The notes under the pieces: model-generated
What the model saw: the letters and a program-made list of their open reading frames with translations, nothing else
Database searches by the model: none
What the model was told of the DNA's origin: nothing
Shown here: piece after piece, positions 1 to 7,590 of the stretch
Numbering within the stretch: the first letter of the stretch is position 1
Layout: every line of letters starts with the position of its first letter
Origin: a virus
Virus record (IMG/VR): IMGVR_UViG_3300006920_000318
Coordinates: 1-21,199 of that record
Length of the DNA stretch: 21,199 bases
Direction: 5' to 3' (one strand)
Position numbers and translations under genes: made by a program

Positions 1-135
1 ATGTTGATTTCTTTTTAAAGTTTCAAGCTTTGATTCAAGGGCTTTAACCTTCCTTCCTGATTTTATACAAAATACTACAAAGTATACTATTAGTACTAAA
101 AATCCTCCTAAAATAAATGCTAATGTTGCGCTCAT
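1..135 (-). CDS. Small membrane protein with coiled-coil tail (partial, runs off window)
   Basis: An ATG at 133-135 on the minus strand opens a frame of 45 codons that stays open to the window edge, so the C-terminus is missing. Residues 4-24 are strongly hydrophobic (AFILGGFLVLIVYFVVFCI) and look like one membrane-spanning helix. A basic segment (KSGRKVK) follows, then a Leu/Glu/Lys-rich stretch that could start a coiled coil. The layout fits a small phage inner-membrane protein such as a holin or spanin component, or an anchored accessory protein, but nothing visible decides between these. It lies 54 nt downstream of the preceding gene and is probably on the same transcript. Confidence 0.6.
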   Translation of the reverse strand, partial: MSATLAFILGGFLVLIVYFVVFCIKSGRKVKALESKLETLKRNQH

Positions 136-189
136 AATGTTTATATGTCTTTATAAGCTAAAAATTGATATTATCTTTCAGCCTAACAA

Positions 190-534
190 CTAATCGTTAA
201 GAATTTTTATAGATATTTTTGGTTTGTTCATATTTTCTGTGATATCTACCTTAATATCTTTAACTGTGATATCCTTCTTACCTTCGTATACCTTAACTTC
301 TTTGTACTCTACTCCTTCTATAGTAGCTATAACTGTAATCTTCTTTTTCTTCTTCTCTTCCTCGTGTTTACCTGTCTGACTACCTTGTCCTGCTTTTCCT
401 CCTGGTTTTCCAGTCGGTGGAGTAATGATGTCCTCTATGATAATGTCAATAAGAATTCCGTTACTTGCTAAAGTGAAGGTATTTGCAAGGTTTTGTCCAA
501 TGGTCGCTATTTGATATGTATCTATTAGACTCAT
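190..534 (-). CDS. Hypothetical protein with Gly/Lys-rich linker
   Basis: This is a 114-residue protein that I do not recognise. Residues 1-38 form a mixed hydrophobic segment with no clear signal peptide. Residues 39-65 are a low-complexity linker rich in Gly, Gln, Lys and Glu that ends in a run of five lysines. Residues 66-114 alternate hydrophobic and charged residues (for example TVIATIEGVEYKEVKVYEG), as expected of a small beta-sheet domain. It follows the 541-1353 virion gene by 6 nt and so is probably co-translated with it. A purine-rich AGAGGAT sits directly before the ATG, the most Shine-Dalgarno-like leader in the window. A minor structural or accessory role is a guess from position only. 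Confidence 0.75.
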   Translation of the reverse strand: MSLIDTYQIATIGQNLANTFTLASNGILIDIIIEDIITPPTGKPGGKAGQGSQTGKHEEEKKKKKITVIATIEGVEYKEVKVYEGKKDITVKDIKVDITENMNKPKISIKILND

Positions 535-540
535 ATCCTC

Positions 541-1353
541 TTAGTTTCGGTATATAGTGGTTTCTTGAGTACTTCCTGATCCTATTGTCTCAATAGTTTG
601 AGATACTGTGTCAAACGTACGAGCTGTTTGAGTAACTAATAGTGGATTGTTTACATCTAGTCCATGTAGCTGCCACACTTCAAACAGTTTAGACTGAAGG
701 TCTGTTATTTGAGTTGATTGAGATATGTTTGCTTGTATTAGGCTTGATAGTTGAATTGACTGTGTTACTGATAGTTGTTCAATTGTTGTCAACTGAAGTG
801 CTTGTGTAGGTTCTAATGAAGCTGTTACAGGTGAAGCAAGTAGAGATTGAATGGCTATTACGTTTCCATCTATTCTATATAGTGTTTCGTTTTCTGCTAC
901 TGTTAATCCTCCACTTCCCGATACTGATGATCCGTCAATTCGACGTACAATATTAGAAGTATTAATGTTGATTGTAATGTTATTAGGTTCCCCTGATACT
1001 ATATCTGCCGGAATTTTTATGTCTCCGCCATCTACATCGTAAACGTTTCCTACAATGTTAAGGTTGTACTGTCCTGAATAGGGTTTAAACTTCCATGCAT
1101 TAATTAGGAAGTATGTAACATCTAAGGACTGTCCTACAATAGTAGGATCACCACCAATAGCATTGAAGGGATTGTAGTACTTTAAGTTATCGTATACAGA
1201 TACCCACTCTTTCCAAGCAGAATATACATCTCTTTGCATATCTACATCCGTAACTCCGTCGTTTATAAGAATCAGCCTATTAACTCCGTCAAAAGTTACC
1301 TTATGTCGAAGCTCCCAGTAATCCCATTGTCCATAATATAACGATGTCCACAT
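541..1353 (-). CDS. Phage virion/tail-associated structural protein
   Basis: This 270-residue protein resembles a minor structural protein family common in tailed phages. The N-terminal third has the pattern VTFDGVNRLILINDGVTDVD (residues 19-38) followed by a W-K-E-W-V segment and an NAIGGDP motif. The C-terminal third has a FEVWQLHGLDVNNPLLVT segment, which in that family precedes a short RTFD..SQTI ending. Between them, about residues 165-225, is a Gln/Ser/Leu-rich stretch with regular hydrophobic spacing that could form a coiled-coil trimer or fibrous rod. It lies 12 nt downstream of another virion gene. A neck, tail or fibre-adaptor role is plausible. Family resemblance is recalled from pattern only. 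Confidence 0.8.
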   Translation of the reverse strand: MWTSLYYGQWDYWELRHKVTFDGVNRLILINDGVTDVDMQRDVYSAWKEWVSVYDNLKYYNPFNAIGGDPTIVGQSLDVTYFLINAWKFKPYSGQYNLNIVGNVYDVDGGDIKIPADIVSGEPNNITININTSNIVRRIDGSSVSGSGGLTVAENETLYRIDGNVIAIQSLLASPVTASLEPTQALQLTTIEQLSVTQSIQLSSLIQANISQSTQITDLQSKLFEVWQLHGLDVNNPLLVTQTARTFDTVSQTIETIGSGSTQETTIYRN

Positions 1354-1365
1354 ATGTAATTTTGA

Positions 1366-2937
1366 TTAATGAGATTCTTTCCATCTGAAAAGTATTGTTA
1401 CATTAGCATTACCTCCAGATTTGATAGATTTTGCAGCTAAGGTGAATATGGGTTGTGATACACCGTCCGCACTAAGTTTAAGTGTATTCTCCAAAGTTTC
1501 ACTAATTTCACGTTGACTTACACCTGCACCGAATATTAATGCATCCTTACGAGTACCACCAACATATGAAGTTGCAGATTCATCTACTAAAAACGCTGAA
1601 TCATTCGAGGCCGAAACGGTATAATTAGCTCCTATTAGTCCTGGATTTACAACTACATCTAGTTCGATTGGATCACCATCCACATATACCTCAAAATTCG
1701 TTGGTATTAACGTTATTCTGTTCGTTTCACCAGAATGTACTGTTTTTGGTTTAGCTGATATGATTGGTGTATAACTACCTGATACTGCAACTGTTGGTGA
1801 TGTATGAGAAAAATGATGACCAGGAAAATCGGCGGTTTGACTTTGACGAAGTAGTGAACAACATACCATTCTACTGTCAGTTCCGGTTGCAGCTGTATCT
1901 AAATTGAACTGTTCTAATCGGACTGGTAGTGTTCCTCGTCTCATGTACGGATTGATGATTGTGTTCGAATGTTTGAACGTGTGAACTGTTATATGTGTAC
2001 CATCGGGTGCAAATGTTCCAAATCTAACTTTTCCAGCACCCAACCACTGGTAATCTATCCAATATATATTGTATTTAGATACATCAAGTAAATATGAATC
2101 TATTGTGTTGTTCTCCAACTTATCACCGTTCCAATTATCTTGAATAACTGTATTATCTATAACAGTACCGGTTGATGAATTTCTTACATTTACACTCATT
2201 ATTGAACCGCTTAGTTCAAAAAATAAACCATCTTCATCATCAAACAAACCCCATCGTCTTACAACATTGGCTGTTCCTGTATCACCAGAACGGTATGATA
2301 TTAACATTTCATTACCTTCTCCAGGATTGTATGGAAAATATTGATGTGAAGTACGTGTTATACGTGAACCAGATGTAATGGGTGTTGAAAGTACTAGTGA
2401 ACTATCTACTACTGATCCTGTTATTGCACCACCAGCTATAGTTTCATCATAAAAATCTTCAGCGTTATCACCGTATGTGAACATCCAATCAAATACCTTA
2501 GAGGCTTGTGAGAATTGAGCATGTCCGAATGCATCGAATCCTAAATCACCTTCGGAATATCTTACATATGAACTACCTTTATCATCTATCTTTTGTGTAT
2601 TATATGGATTATTACCATCACTCATTACAATCGAAGGAGTGTATATATTTAATAATGATACAACTGTACCTATATTACCATTAGATACATCACTCAAAAC
2701 TTCACCTACTGTGAATTCTCCTGTTGTATCAGTAACGTGAATAAAAACTTCACCATACTTTGTATTCGTTCCTGTGTACGTTCCTGTAATACCGCTGGTA
2801 TTGCCGATAATTTGTGTACCTACTTCAATCGTTGATAGATCGATTAATATGGTGTTTATTTCAACATCATATCTGTCTATATGTCTTATTCGTTTACCTG
2901 TTGAATCAGGTGGTATTCTTACAAATTCTGATGCCAT
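1366..2937 (-). CDS. Phage virion structural protein, lectin-like core
   Basis: This is a 523-residue protein. Residues 1-120 contain short Gly/Thr-rich beta repeats (GNTSGITGTYTGTNT and similar). The middle part carries motifs that I associate with a widespread phage structural family: RRWGLFDDEDGLFFE, then VRNSSTG, then a WNGDKL segment and IYWIDYQWLGAGKVRFG. These are compatible with a jelly-roll, concanavalin-like domain. The C-terminal region is beta-rich and lacks transmembrane helices or a signal peptide. It starts at an ATG after an A/T-rich leader (ATAATTAAC) and lies among other tail-fibre-type genes. A tail-fibre or decoration role is inferred. The exact position in the particle cannot be read from sequence. 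Confidence 0.85.
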   Translation of the reverse strand: MASEFVRIPPDSTGKRIRHIDRYDVEINTILIDLSTIEVGTQIIGNTSGITGTYTGTNTKYGEVFIHVTDTTGEFTVGEVLSDVSNGNIGTVVSLLNIYTPSIVMSDGNNPYNTQKIDDKGSSYVRYSEGDLGFDAFGHAQFSQASKVFDWMFTYGDNAEDFYDETIAGGAITGSVVDSSLVLSTPITSGSRITRTSHQYFPYNPGEGNEMLISYRSGDTGTANVVRRWGLFDDEDGLFFELSGSIMSVNVRNSSTGTVIDNTVIQDNWNGDKLENNTIDSYLLDVSKYNIYWIDYQWLGAGKVRFGTFAPDGTHITVHTFKHSNTIINPYMRRGTLPVRLEQFNLDTAATGTDSRMVCCSLLRQSQTADFPGHHFSHTSPTVAVSGSYTPIISAKPKTVHSGETNRITLIPTNFEVYVDGDPIELDVVVNPGLIGANYTVSASNDSAFLVDESATSYVGGTRKDALIFGAGVSQREISETLENTLKLSADGVSQPIFTLAAKSIKSGGNANVTILFRWKESH

Positions 2938-2983
2938 GTTAATTATGTGCTAGTATATTATATAAATATGGAAGTTTTTATGT

Positions 2984-3190
2984 TTACTGCTTTCTTCCTG
3001 TATTCATTTGCTTTGTCAGTTTATCAGAGATCTCTGCGTAATTAGTTCTTATCTCGGTTGATGCCTTATCCATTAACGGCATTACTTCGTTTTGCACAAA
3101 TAAAAATAGTGAATTTGGTGATGCATCTGCTTTAAAGAACTGTTCTTGTAATTGTCTTATTTTTTGTGTAGCTAAATCTATGTTGTTCAT
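2984..3190 (-). CDS. Small helical protein between fibre genes
   Basis: This 68-residue protein is charged and predicted to be largely helical: IRQLQEQFFKADA, then FLFVQNEVMPLMDKASTEIRTNY, then ISDKLTKQMN. It has no signal peptide and no membrane helix. It sits alone between two short gaps (46 and 63 nt) inside the virion gene cluster, in the same orientation as its neighbours. A small chaperone or assembly factor for the adjacent fibre proteins is one possibility. I do not recognise the family. The reading frame is the only reasonable one in this stretch and has normal phage-like composition. Confidence 0.65.
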   Translation of the reverse strand: MNNIDLATQKIRQLQEQFFKADASPNSLFLFVQNEVMPLMDKASTEIRTNYAEISDKLTKQMNTGRKQ

Positions 3191-3253
3191 TCTTCTGTTA
3201 TTAGTTTACTTATACTATCTTTTAATATACGATTTTTCTTCCGTATCTCCAAA

Positions 3254-3445
3254 CTATCTTACCATTCCTATAATAAAACCGTCTTCACTTACTAATCTTA
3301 TCCTTATTCCATCGAACATAGTACACCTGTATATACCTTCAGTGAAGGGTAAGCCTACGTTCTGTCTTATCTGTGTTGGTGTTTCAAATAATTTTCCTAG
3401 AAAATCTTTTGAATTTGATTCTGTAACTTGAAATTTCTTTATCAT
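3254..3445 (-). CDS. Small hypothetical protein translationally coupled to fibre gene
   Basis: This is a 63-residue protein. Its ATG overlaps the TGA of the upstream 527-residue fibre gene as ATGA, a strong sign that it is translated by coupling to that gene. The sequence is a mix of charged and beta-forming residues, ending with GIYRCTMFDGIRIRLVSEDGFIIGMVR, which could form a small beta-barrel or hairpin. No membrane segment or catalytic motif is visible. Coupling to the fibre gene suggests a fibre-associated or assembly protein. A plus-strand frame also covers this region but has no coupled context and poor composition. Confidence 0.7.
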   Translation of the reverse strand: MIKKFQVTESNSKDFLGKLFETPTQIRQNVGLPFTEGIYRCTMFDGIRIRLVSEDGFIIGMVR

Positions 3446-5025
3446 GGGTTATTATAGTACCTGTCCGGTTGTTGTTGTATAGGTACAGTAGATGTTGTAC
3501 CAGGTAGTGTATAGTTAATAGAGATGTACACATAAGCTAAGTTATGTATAACAATTGTAGTAGCTGTTGAGGCTGCTAATGAAAATGTAAAGCTCCTATC
3601 ATCCACTGTTCCATCTGTTGCATTTTCAATTCCTGCTAATTCAGTATTTGTTCCAAAAGCCAATACCCTTACTTCTGTACTATCCCTTAATCCTGATAAT
3701 GTAATGGATACGTTATTATTTATGGTAGTTGTAGCTCCTGTTCCGTTTCTAACACTAACTACCCCTGTTGTATCAGAAACGTTAAGAGTAACTGCTCCTC
3801 CACTGTTGTTGTATATAACTTCATTACCCGTTGAACCATCTACTGTGTTGTATCCCTCAAAGGTATTACCTGAAAGAGAGTATGTATTTCCTGCAGTTGC
3901 GGTTGATAATTCCATAGCATGATTAGTTGCTGCAGAAGACCCGGTTGTAAAGAAATTACCCTGCACTAGGGTTGGGTTATTTGATAATAGGGAAACGGTA
4001 TTTTGAGAATCTACAAATGTGCAAACGTCAACCGATGCACTTCCTTGTGTAACTAGTCCACAACGTCTCCAAGTAACTCCCTCTAGTGCACTATTTGATT
4101 GAAATATAAAGGTACTCATATCTGTAAATACACAAGTATTTAATGAAACAGTAGCATTATCTATTACTTCAAATTCACCTTTGGCACGTGTACCAAGTGA
4201 AGAAATAAGAACCGAAGTCCATTCTATATTTGAAGATGCGTTGTGTACTTCAATTCTATTGAAATCCGTACCTACCATTTCGGTATCATCAATGTTTAGT
4301 ACAACGTTGGAATCTCTCATATCTACCGAAGTACCGCTTAATCCCAAACTCATTAAACCTTTCCATAAATAAGAACCACCTTGGTCTTGAATCAATCCAA
4401 ATCTACCTGTTGTTGGATTATCATTTACTGCTGCGTATCCAGCAAACGTTGCGTATCCATTTGCTAAATCACCATCGGTAAATCTTGATTCACCTCTACC
4501 ATATCTGATAATATCTATTGTATATGCGTTACCCTTTTGAGGTGTTGATGTTGGACAGAATATACCGAACCCTACGGTGTTATATGTTGTTGTTGGTGAA
4601 CCTTGTGTTTGTGTTGCCAATGTTGTTTCAGTTGGGTCTACCACATAATTTTCCCATCCACCATATTCATAAGTTTCTGCACCACCCATATACCAACCAC
4701 GGTAATTTGCCGCAGTGTTACCTATCAATACTCTAAGTCCACCATTTGCCTTTGAACCCAATGAGTTAGGTGCGAACCATTTGAACCATACAAAATAATG
4801 TGTTGTTCCTGCTGTCCAAGTTGGTTGTGTTCCTGTAAATACTAAAGCACCAAGTGTGGTTTTTCTCATAGCCTCTGAAATACATACTGTACCGTAGATT
4901 GCTAAATCACCATCAACCTCACCTGCACCATTCAAATCTGTCATACCTGTTGGTTCTGACCAACCCGTTATAGATGTAACATCGTTATATGTAAGTAAGT
5001 CGGTTGTGTAAGCTGGTGCTGCCAT
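3442..5025 (-). CDS. Tail-fibre-type virion protein, probable beta-helix
   Basis: This is a 527-residue Gly/Thr/Ser/Asn-rich protein. Residues about 240-400 have repeated short strands with alternating small and hydrophobic residues (SLNTCVFTDMSTFIFQSNSALEG and similar turns), suggesting a right-handed beta-helix as in phage fibres and tailspikes. The C-terminal part, about residues 440-527, has SGLRDSTEVRVLAFGTNTELAG and ends in DRYYNNP. I associate that ending with C-terminal modules of marine phage structural proteins. No catalytic motif of a depolymerase could be identified. Its ATG overlaps the preceding stop as TAATG, and its own stop overlaps the next ATG, so three genes are translationally chained. 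Confidence 0.85.
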   Translation of the reverse strand: MAAPAYTTDLLTYNDVTSITGWSEPTGMTDLNGAGEVDGDLAIYGTVCISEAMRKTTLGALVFTGTQPTWTAGTTHYFVWFKWFAPNSLGSKANGGLRVLIGNTAANYRGWYMGGAETYEYGGWENYVVDPTETTLATQTQGSPTTTYNTVGFGIFCPTSTPQKGNAYTIDIIRYGRGESRFTDGDLANGYATFAGYAAVNDNPTTGRFGLIQDQGGSYLWKGLMSLGLSGTSVDMRDSNVVLNIDDTEMVGTDFNRIEVHNASSNIEWTSVLISSLGTRAKGEFEVIDNATVSLNTCVFTDMSTFIFQSNSALEGVTWRRCGLVTQGSASVDVCTFVDSQNTVSLLSNNPTLVQGNFFTTGSSAATNHAMELSTATAGNTYSLSGNTFEGYNTVDGSTGNEVIYNNSGGAVTLNVSDTTGVVSVRNGTGATTTINNNVSITLSGLRDSTEVRVLAFGTNTELAGIENATDGTVDDRSFTFSLAASTATTIVIHNLAYVYISINYTLPGTTSTVPIQQQPDRYYNNP

Positions 5026-5471
5026 TATTTAATTTTCTCGTATTCGTTCATTACAATTCTTTGTACAATTTCTTTTTTATGACCCTCTGCTAAGAAGAAT
5101 TCATTAGGTTCTTTTGTAAATGAAGAGGCTATTACCGATATCCCTTTCTCATTTAAGTCCTGAATGTGTTCCATTACGGGCTTGCTTTGATATGCTTCAG
5201 TATCCTGGTAATGACATAAAGCTAGGTAAATCCTAGTTGTTATTCTTTCAAAAATAACATTACAGTTATCAGGTCTTAGATGTTCATCCATTTCTTCTGT
5301 AGATAAATAGACACAATCAAAATTAATACATGAATTAGGTCGATTTTCGTAGATGTTACACCCTTTCTTGATTGTGCAATTACCGCATAAAGTATTTATA
5401 GGCTTCCCTAGTTCAGGGATTGGCAGTAGTTCGCAACATAAGGTGCAATCTCCACATGTATTCTTACTCAT
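5025..5471 (-). CDS. CxxCxxCC metal/Fe-S binding domain protein
   Basis: This 148-residue protein has a cysteine-rich N-terminus: C6, C9, C12 and C13 form CxxCxxCC, followed by C29, C32, C38, C48 and C53. The pattern matches the putative zinc- or iron-chelating CxxCxxCC (YkgJ-like) family, whose members are small, soluble and mostly uncharacterised. The C-terminal two thirds is an alpha/beta segment with no cysteine cluster. The gene lies between virion structural genes. It starts 17 nt after a terminator T-tract and its stop overlaps the next ATG by 1 nt (TAATG). The leader carries AAATAAGTT two nt before the ATG. Metal binding is well supported by the cysteines; the function is unknown. Confidence 0.8.
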   Translation of the reverse strand: MSKNTCGDCTLCCELLPIPELGKPINTLCGNCTIKKGCNIYENRPNSCINFDCVYLSTEEMDEHLRPDNCNVIFERITTRIYLALCHYQDTEAYQSKPVMEHIQDLNEKGISVIASSFTKEPNEFFLAEGHKKEIVQRIVMNEYEKIK

Positions 5472-5473
5472 AT

Positions 5474-5482
5474 AACTTATTT
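5474..5482 (-). promoter_or_regulatory. Recurrent pre-start element AAATAAGTT
   Basis: The 9-mer AAATAAGTT (minus strand) lies 2 nt before the ATG at 5471. The same 9-mer lies directly before the ATG at 8830 and 4 nt before the ATG at 11618. It may be a translation-initiation enhancer suited to a host that makes little use of Shine-Dalgarno pairing. Confidence 0.4.
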
Positions 5483-5488
5483 TTAACT

Positions 5489-5520
5489 AAAAAAGGAAGG
5501 AATTGCTCCCTTCCCTCTTA
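5489..5520 (-). terminator. Rho-independent terminator after major virion gene
   Basis: On the minus strand, GGAAGG (5509-5514), an 8-nt loop and CCTTCC (5495-5500) form a stem followed by a T-tract (5489-5494). The stem can be extended by A-T and G-U pairs between 5515-5520 and the T-tract. It lies between the stop of the 5544-6926 gene and the ATG at 5471, so it would end or attenuate transcription of the upstream virion gene. Confidence 0.75.
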
Positions 5521-5543
5521 TTAGCTTATTTTAGATCCCTTTA

Positions 5544-6926
5544 TTATGGGTTCAAGTAGTTTCTTTCTAAGGCAGCAACGAAGTTGACAGTGTTTGCTGT
5601 ACTTCTTGTAAATGTTCCTGTAGTTACAACATACTGTGCTGCTGTTAACCCTAAAGCTACAGCTGTGAATGGTACATCTGATCCAGATGAATCAGAACCC
5701 CTTTGTATATTTCCATCGTAATCATAATCGAATCCTACACTAGCACTTGTTGCTACAGATCCTGTTAAAGGTCCTGTACTATTAGTGTCAATTACAATAG
5801 CTTCCTGTGTTCCAAAGTCTCTACCTGTATTATCACCAGCATCATCGTTTGTAAAGAATACTTTATAGATTGAATCAGTATCACCTGTTAAGTTAGTGTT
5901 AAATAATAAGTTACCGGCTGCAACGAATGGGAACGTTCTAACTGATCCACTTACATCTGTAAATTCTAATCTGTTGGTATCTGCTGCTAAGAACGTATCA
6001 ATGTAAACTCCATCTGATGTTCTTAAGGTATCTCCAATGAATGATAATAGCCCCTCTGCAACATCACCACGTAATTGATTAACTAGATCAGCATCAATAT
6101 CTGTAGACTGTCTAAGTGACCATTGTACAAATTCGTAAATTTCCTCTGCTGTACCACTATTACCTTCAACAATAATATTATAATCGTAAGGAGTTCCACC
6201 AATCGTTCTTTGAATAGAAGAAGTATGGTATGTAATACTCATTCCTGTATATGGTGTAGATCCTGTAATAATATTATCTACTGCAGTAATTTTTAAATCG
6301 GTTGCGTTTGCTAACGGTAAGGCATATTTCCTATACGTTATAGCAGCTAAATTCTGCTCTGTTAATAAATCGTAGAAACCGTATGTTTTTCCTTGCTCAC
6401 GCAGGTATATTTTATAGAATCCTCTGTAATCGAAGTTTGATGATCCTGAAGCGAATATCTGAACTCCCTGATTTACCTCACCCGGTAGTATAATAGTTTC
6501 GGGTATTGCTGTTGCAAATCCTACTAAGGCTGGATCTTGCTGTAAGAAGTAAGCTTGGTCAGTAGTTGCATTATCAAATGCTCCTAATGATGTAATATTC
6601 ATCCACTCTTCTGTGTTAGCTGATGTGTCAGGACTTACAACAGCCCATCCACCATCTCTGATCAAATACTTACTTTGGCTGTTAATAAGGTTCCATCCGT
6701 TAATCATCTCAAACTGTTCCGATGTAATCGAAACCATTGGGAATGGGAACTTAATAAGGTTATTATCATTTTTCCACTCTTCCTTAATAAAGGAATATAG
6801 TGTTTGCATAGATACGCCATCTGTTGATAACGTTCCTGCGATGTTTAGTTGAATATCTAACGAGCCTGTTACGAAATTTACCTCTACGCCCTGATTTAAA
6901 TCATCCGGATCAATTATTTTTGCCAT
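5544..6926 (-). CDS. Phage virion structural protein
   Basis: This 460-residue protein has the composition of a virion component: rich in Thr, Ser, Asn and Gly, no signal peptide and no transmembrane helix. Residues 1-60 include IIDPDDLNQGVEVNF and a TLYSFIKEEWKNDNNLIKF segment. The middle has WMNITSLG and a RGFYKIYLREQGKTYGFYDLL segment. The last residues, ERNYLNP, resemble the DRYYNNP end of the 3442-5025 product. It starts 1 nt after the preceding stop and is followed by a clear terminator, which suggests strong expression. The terminator, size and composition suggest an abundant tail or capsid-decorating protein. Sheath and major-capsid identities are not supported by any motif I can see. 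Confidence 0.85.
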   Translation of the reverse strand: MAKIIDPDDLNQGVEVNFVTGSLDIQLNIAGTLSTDGVSMQTLYSFIKEEWKNDNNLIKFPFPMVSITSEQFEMINGWNLINSQSKYLIRDGGWAVVSPDTSANTEEWMNITSLGAFDNATTDQAYFLQQDPALVGFATAIPETIILPGEVNQGVQIFASGSSNFDYRGFYKIYLREQGKTYGFYDLLTEQNLAAITYRKYALPLANATDLKITAVDNIITGSTPYTGMSITYHTSSIQRTIGGTPYDYNIIVEGNSGTAEEIYEFVQWSLRQSTDIDADLVNQLRGDVAEGLLSFIGDTLRTSDGVYIDTFLAADTNRLEFTDVSGSVRTFPFVAAGNLLFNTNLTGDTDSIYKVFFTNDDAGDNTGRDFGTQEAIVIDTNSTGPLTGSVATSASVGFDYDYDGNIQRGSDSSGSDVPFTAVALGLTAAQYVVTTGTFTRSTANTVNFVAALERNYLNP

Positions 6927-6927
6927 T

Positions 6928-7473
6928 TTACTTTAGTTTTTTTAATACTTCATTTAATAGTGAGTCCACTGGTTGTTTTACTTTATACTTTTCTACATAC
7001 CCTCCTAATAACGGTGTAGCTATGTCGATATTTTCTCTTAAATTAGCCTTAGTAATACCTTTCATTTTAAACAGCTCTAACACAACGTCACTATGTGTCT
7101 TCTTAGGTGTTTTTGGTGTTTCTACTTTAACTACTAGTTTTTGCTCTCTTATAGAAGGTTTACTGTTTTCCGCTACTTCTACTGTTACCTTCTTACTGGT
7201 CTTGATTAGAAATTCCCCACTCCATGGTGAGAAGAAAGTATCATTAGCTATTACTTCTAATTTCAGATTTCCTGATGTACCTTCTTTAAGAAAGCCTTTC
7301 AGTTTAGTAACTGGTACTGTACATTCCCCACTGGAGTCTACTTTACCTTCAAATAAAAGGCTAGCACCTGTATTTTCAAATACTAGTCTAGCTTGAACAT
7401 CGTCTATATCTGAACCTTCTACTCCAATCTTACATTTAAAGTCTTCGGTTTTGTCGGTATAAAATGTATGCAT
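6928..7473 (-). CDS. Probable virion-associated protein, Ig-like N-terminal domain
   Basis: This is a 181-residue protein. Residues 1-95 form a beta-rich domain (ARLVFENTGASLLFEGKVD, then a GECTVPVTKLKGFL segment, then NLKLEVIANDTFFSPW), which looks like an immunoglobulin-type sandwich. I associate the VP..KLKG and LEVIA.DT.F.PW signatures with a phage structural family. Residues 95-130 are a Lys/Thr/Pro-rich linker, and the C-terminus is helical with a possible peptide-binding segment (LLGGYVEKYK). It begins the downstream virion block, 66 nt after the queC terminator, so it needs a promoter in 7474-7539 or read-through. A TATAAT at 7485-7490 (minus) is the only promoter-like hexamer seen there, and it is very close to the ATG. 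Confidence 0.75.
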   Translation of the reverse strand: MHTFYTDKTEDFKCKIGVEGSDIDDVQARLVFENTGASLLFEGKVDSSGECTVPVTKLKGFLKEGTSGNLKLEVIANDTFFSPWSGEFLIKTSKKVTVEVAENSKPSIREQKLVVKVETPKTPKKTHSDVVLELFKMKGITKANLRENIDIATPLLGGYVEKYKVKQPVDSLLNEVLKKLK

Positions 7474-7539
7474 TTAATTCGTTTATTATAAATAGCGAGA
7501 AGTTATTGAAACGGTGTTCCGGCAATTATTATTAAATCT

Positions 7540-7566
7540 AAAAAAAAGACCAAGAGTTACTTGGTC
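7540..7566 (-). terminator. Rho-independent terminator downstream of queC
   Basis: On the minus strand, GACCAAG (7560-7566), a 5-nt loop and CTTGGTC (7548-7554) form a perfect 7-bp stem followed at once by eight T residues (7540-7547). It lies 24 nt beyond the queC stop. It is the strongest terminator in the window and separates the accessory/replication block from the virion block. Confidence 0.9.
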
Positions 7567-7590
7567 CTTATAAATAGTGTATGTTATTAA

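Noticed and set aside
3222-3253. Bacteroidota-type promoter (TTTG at 3250-3253, TATATTAA at 3222-3229)
   Set aside because: The spacing is near 20 nt but the downstream element matches only part of TAnnTTTG, and such matches are frequent in AT-rich gaps.
6824-7396. 190-codon open frame on the plus strand
   Set aside because: It is antisense to two well-patterned minus-strand genes, has a Phe/Leu/Ser-rich composition typical of a shadow frame, and no other plus-strand gene exists in the window.
7487-7576. Two TATAAATA sequences (7487-7494 and 7569-7576) resembling T4 late promoters
   Set aside because: Both lie on the plus strand, where there is no gene to serve, and the 8-mer is expected several times by chance in DNA this AT-rich. 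Other copies fall in unrelated places such as 15110-15117.
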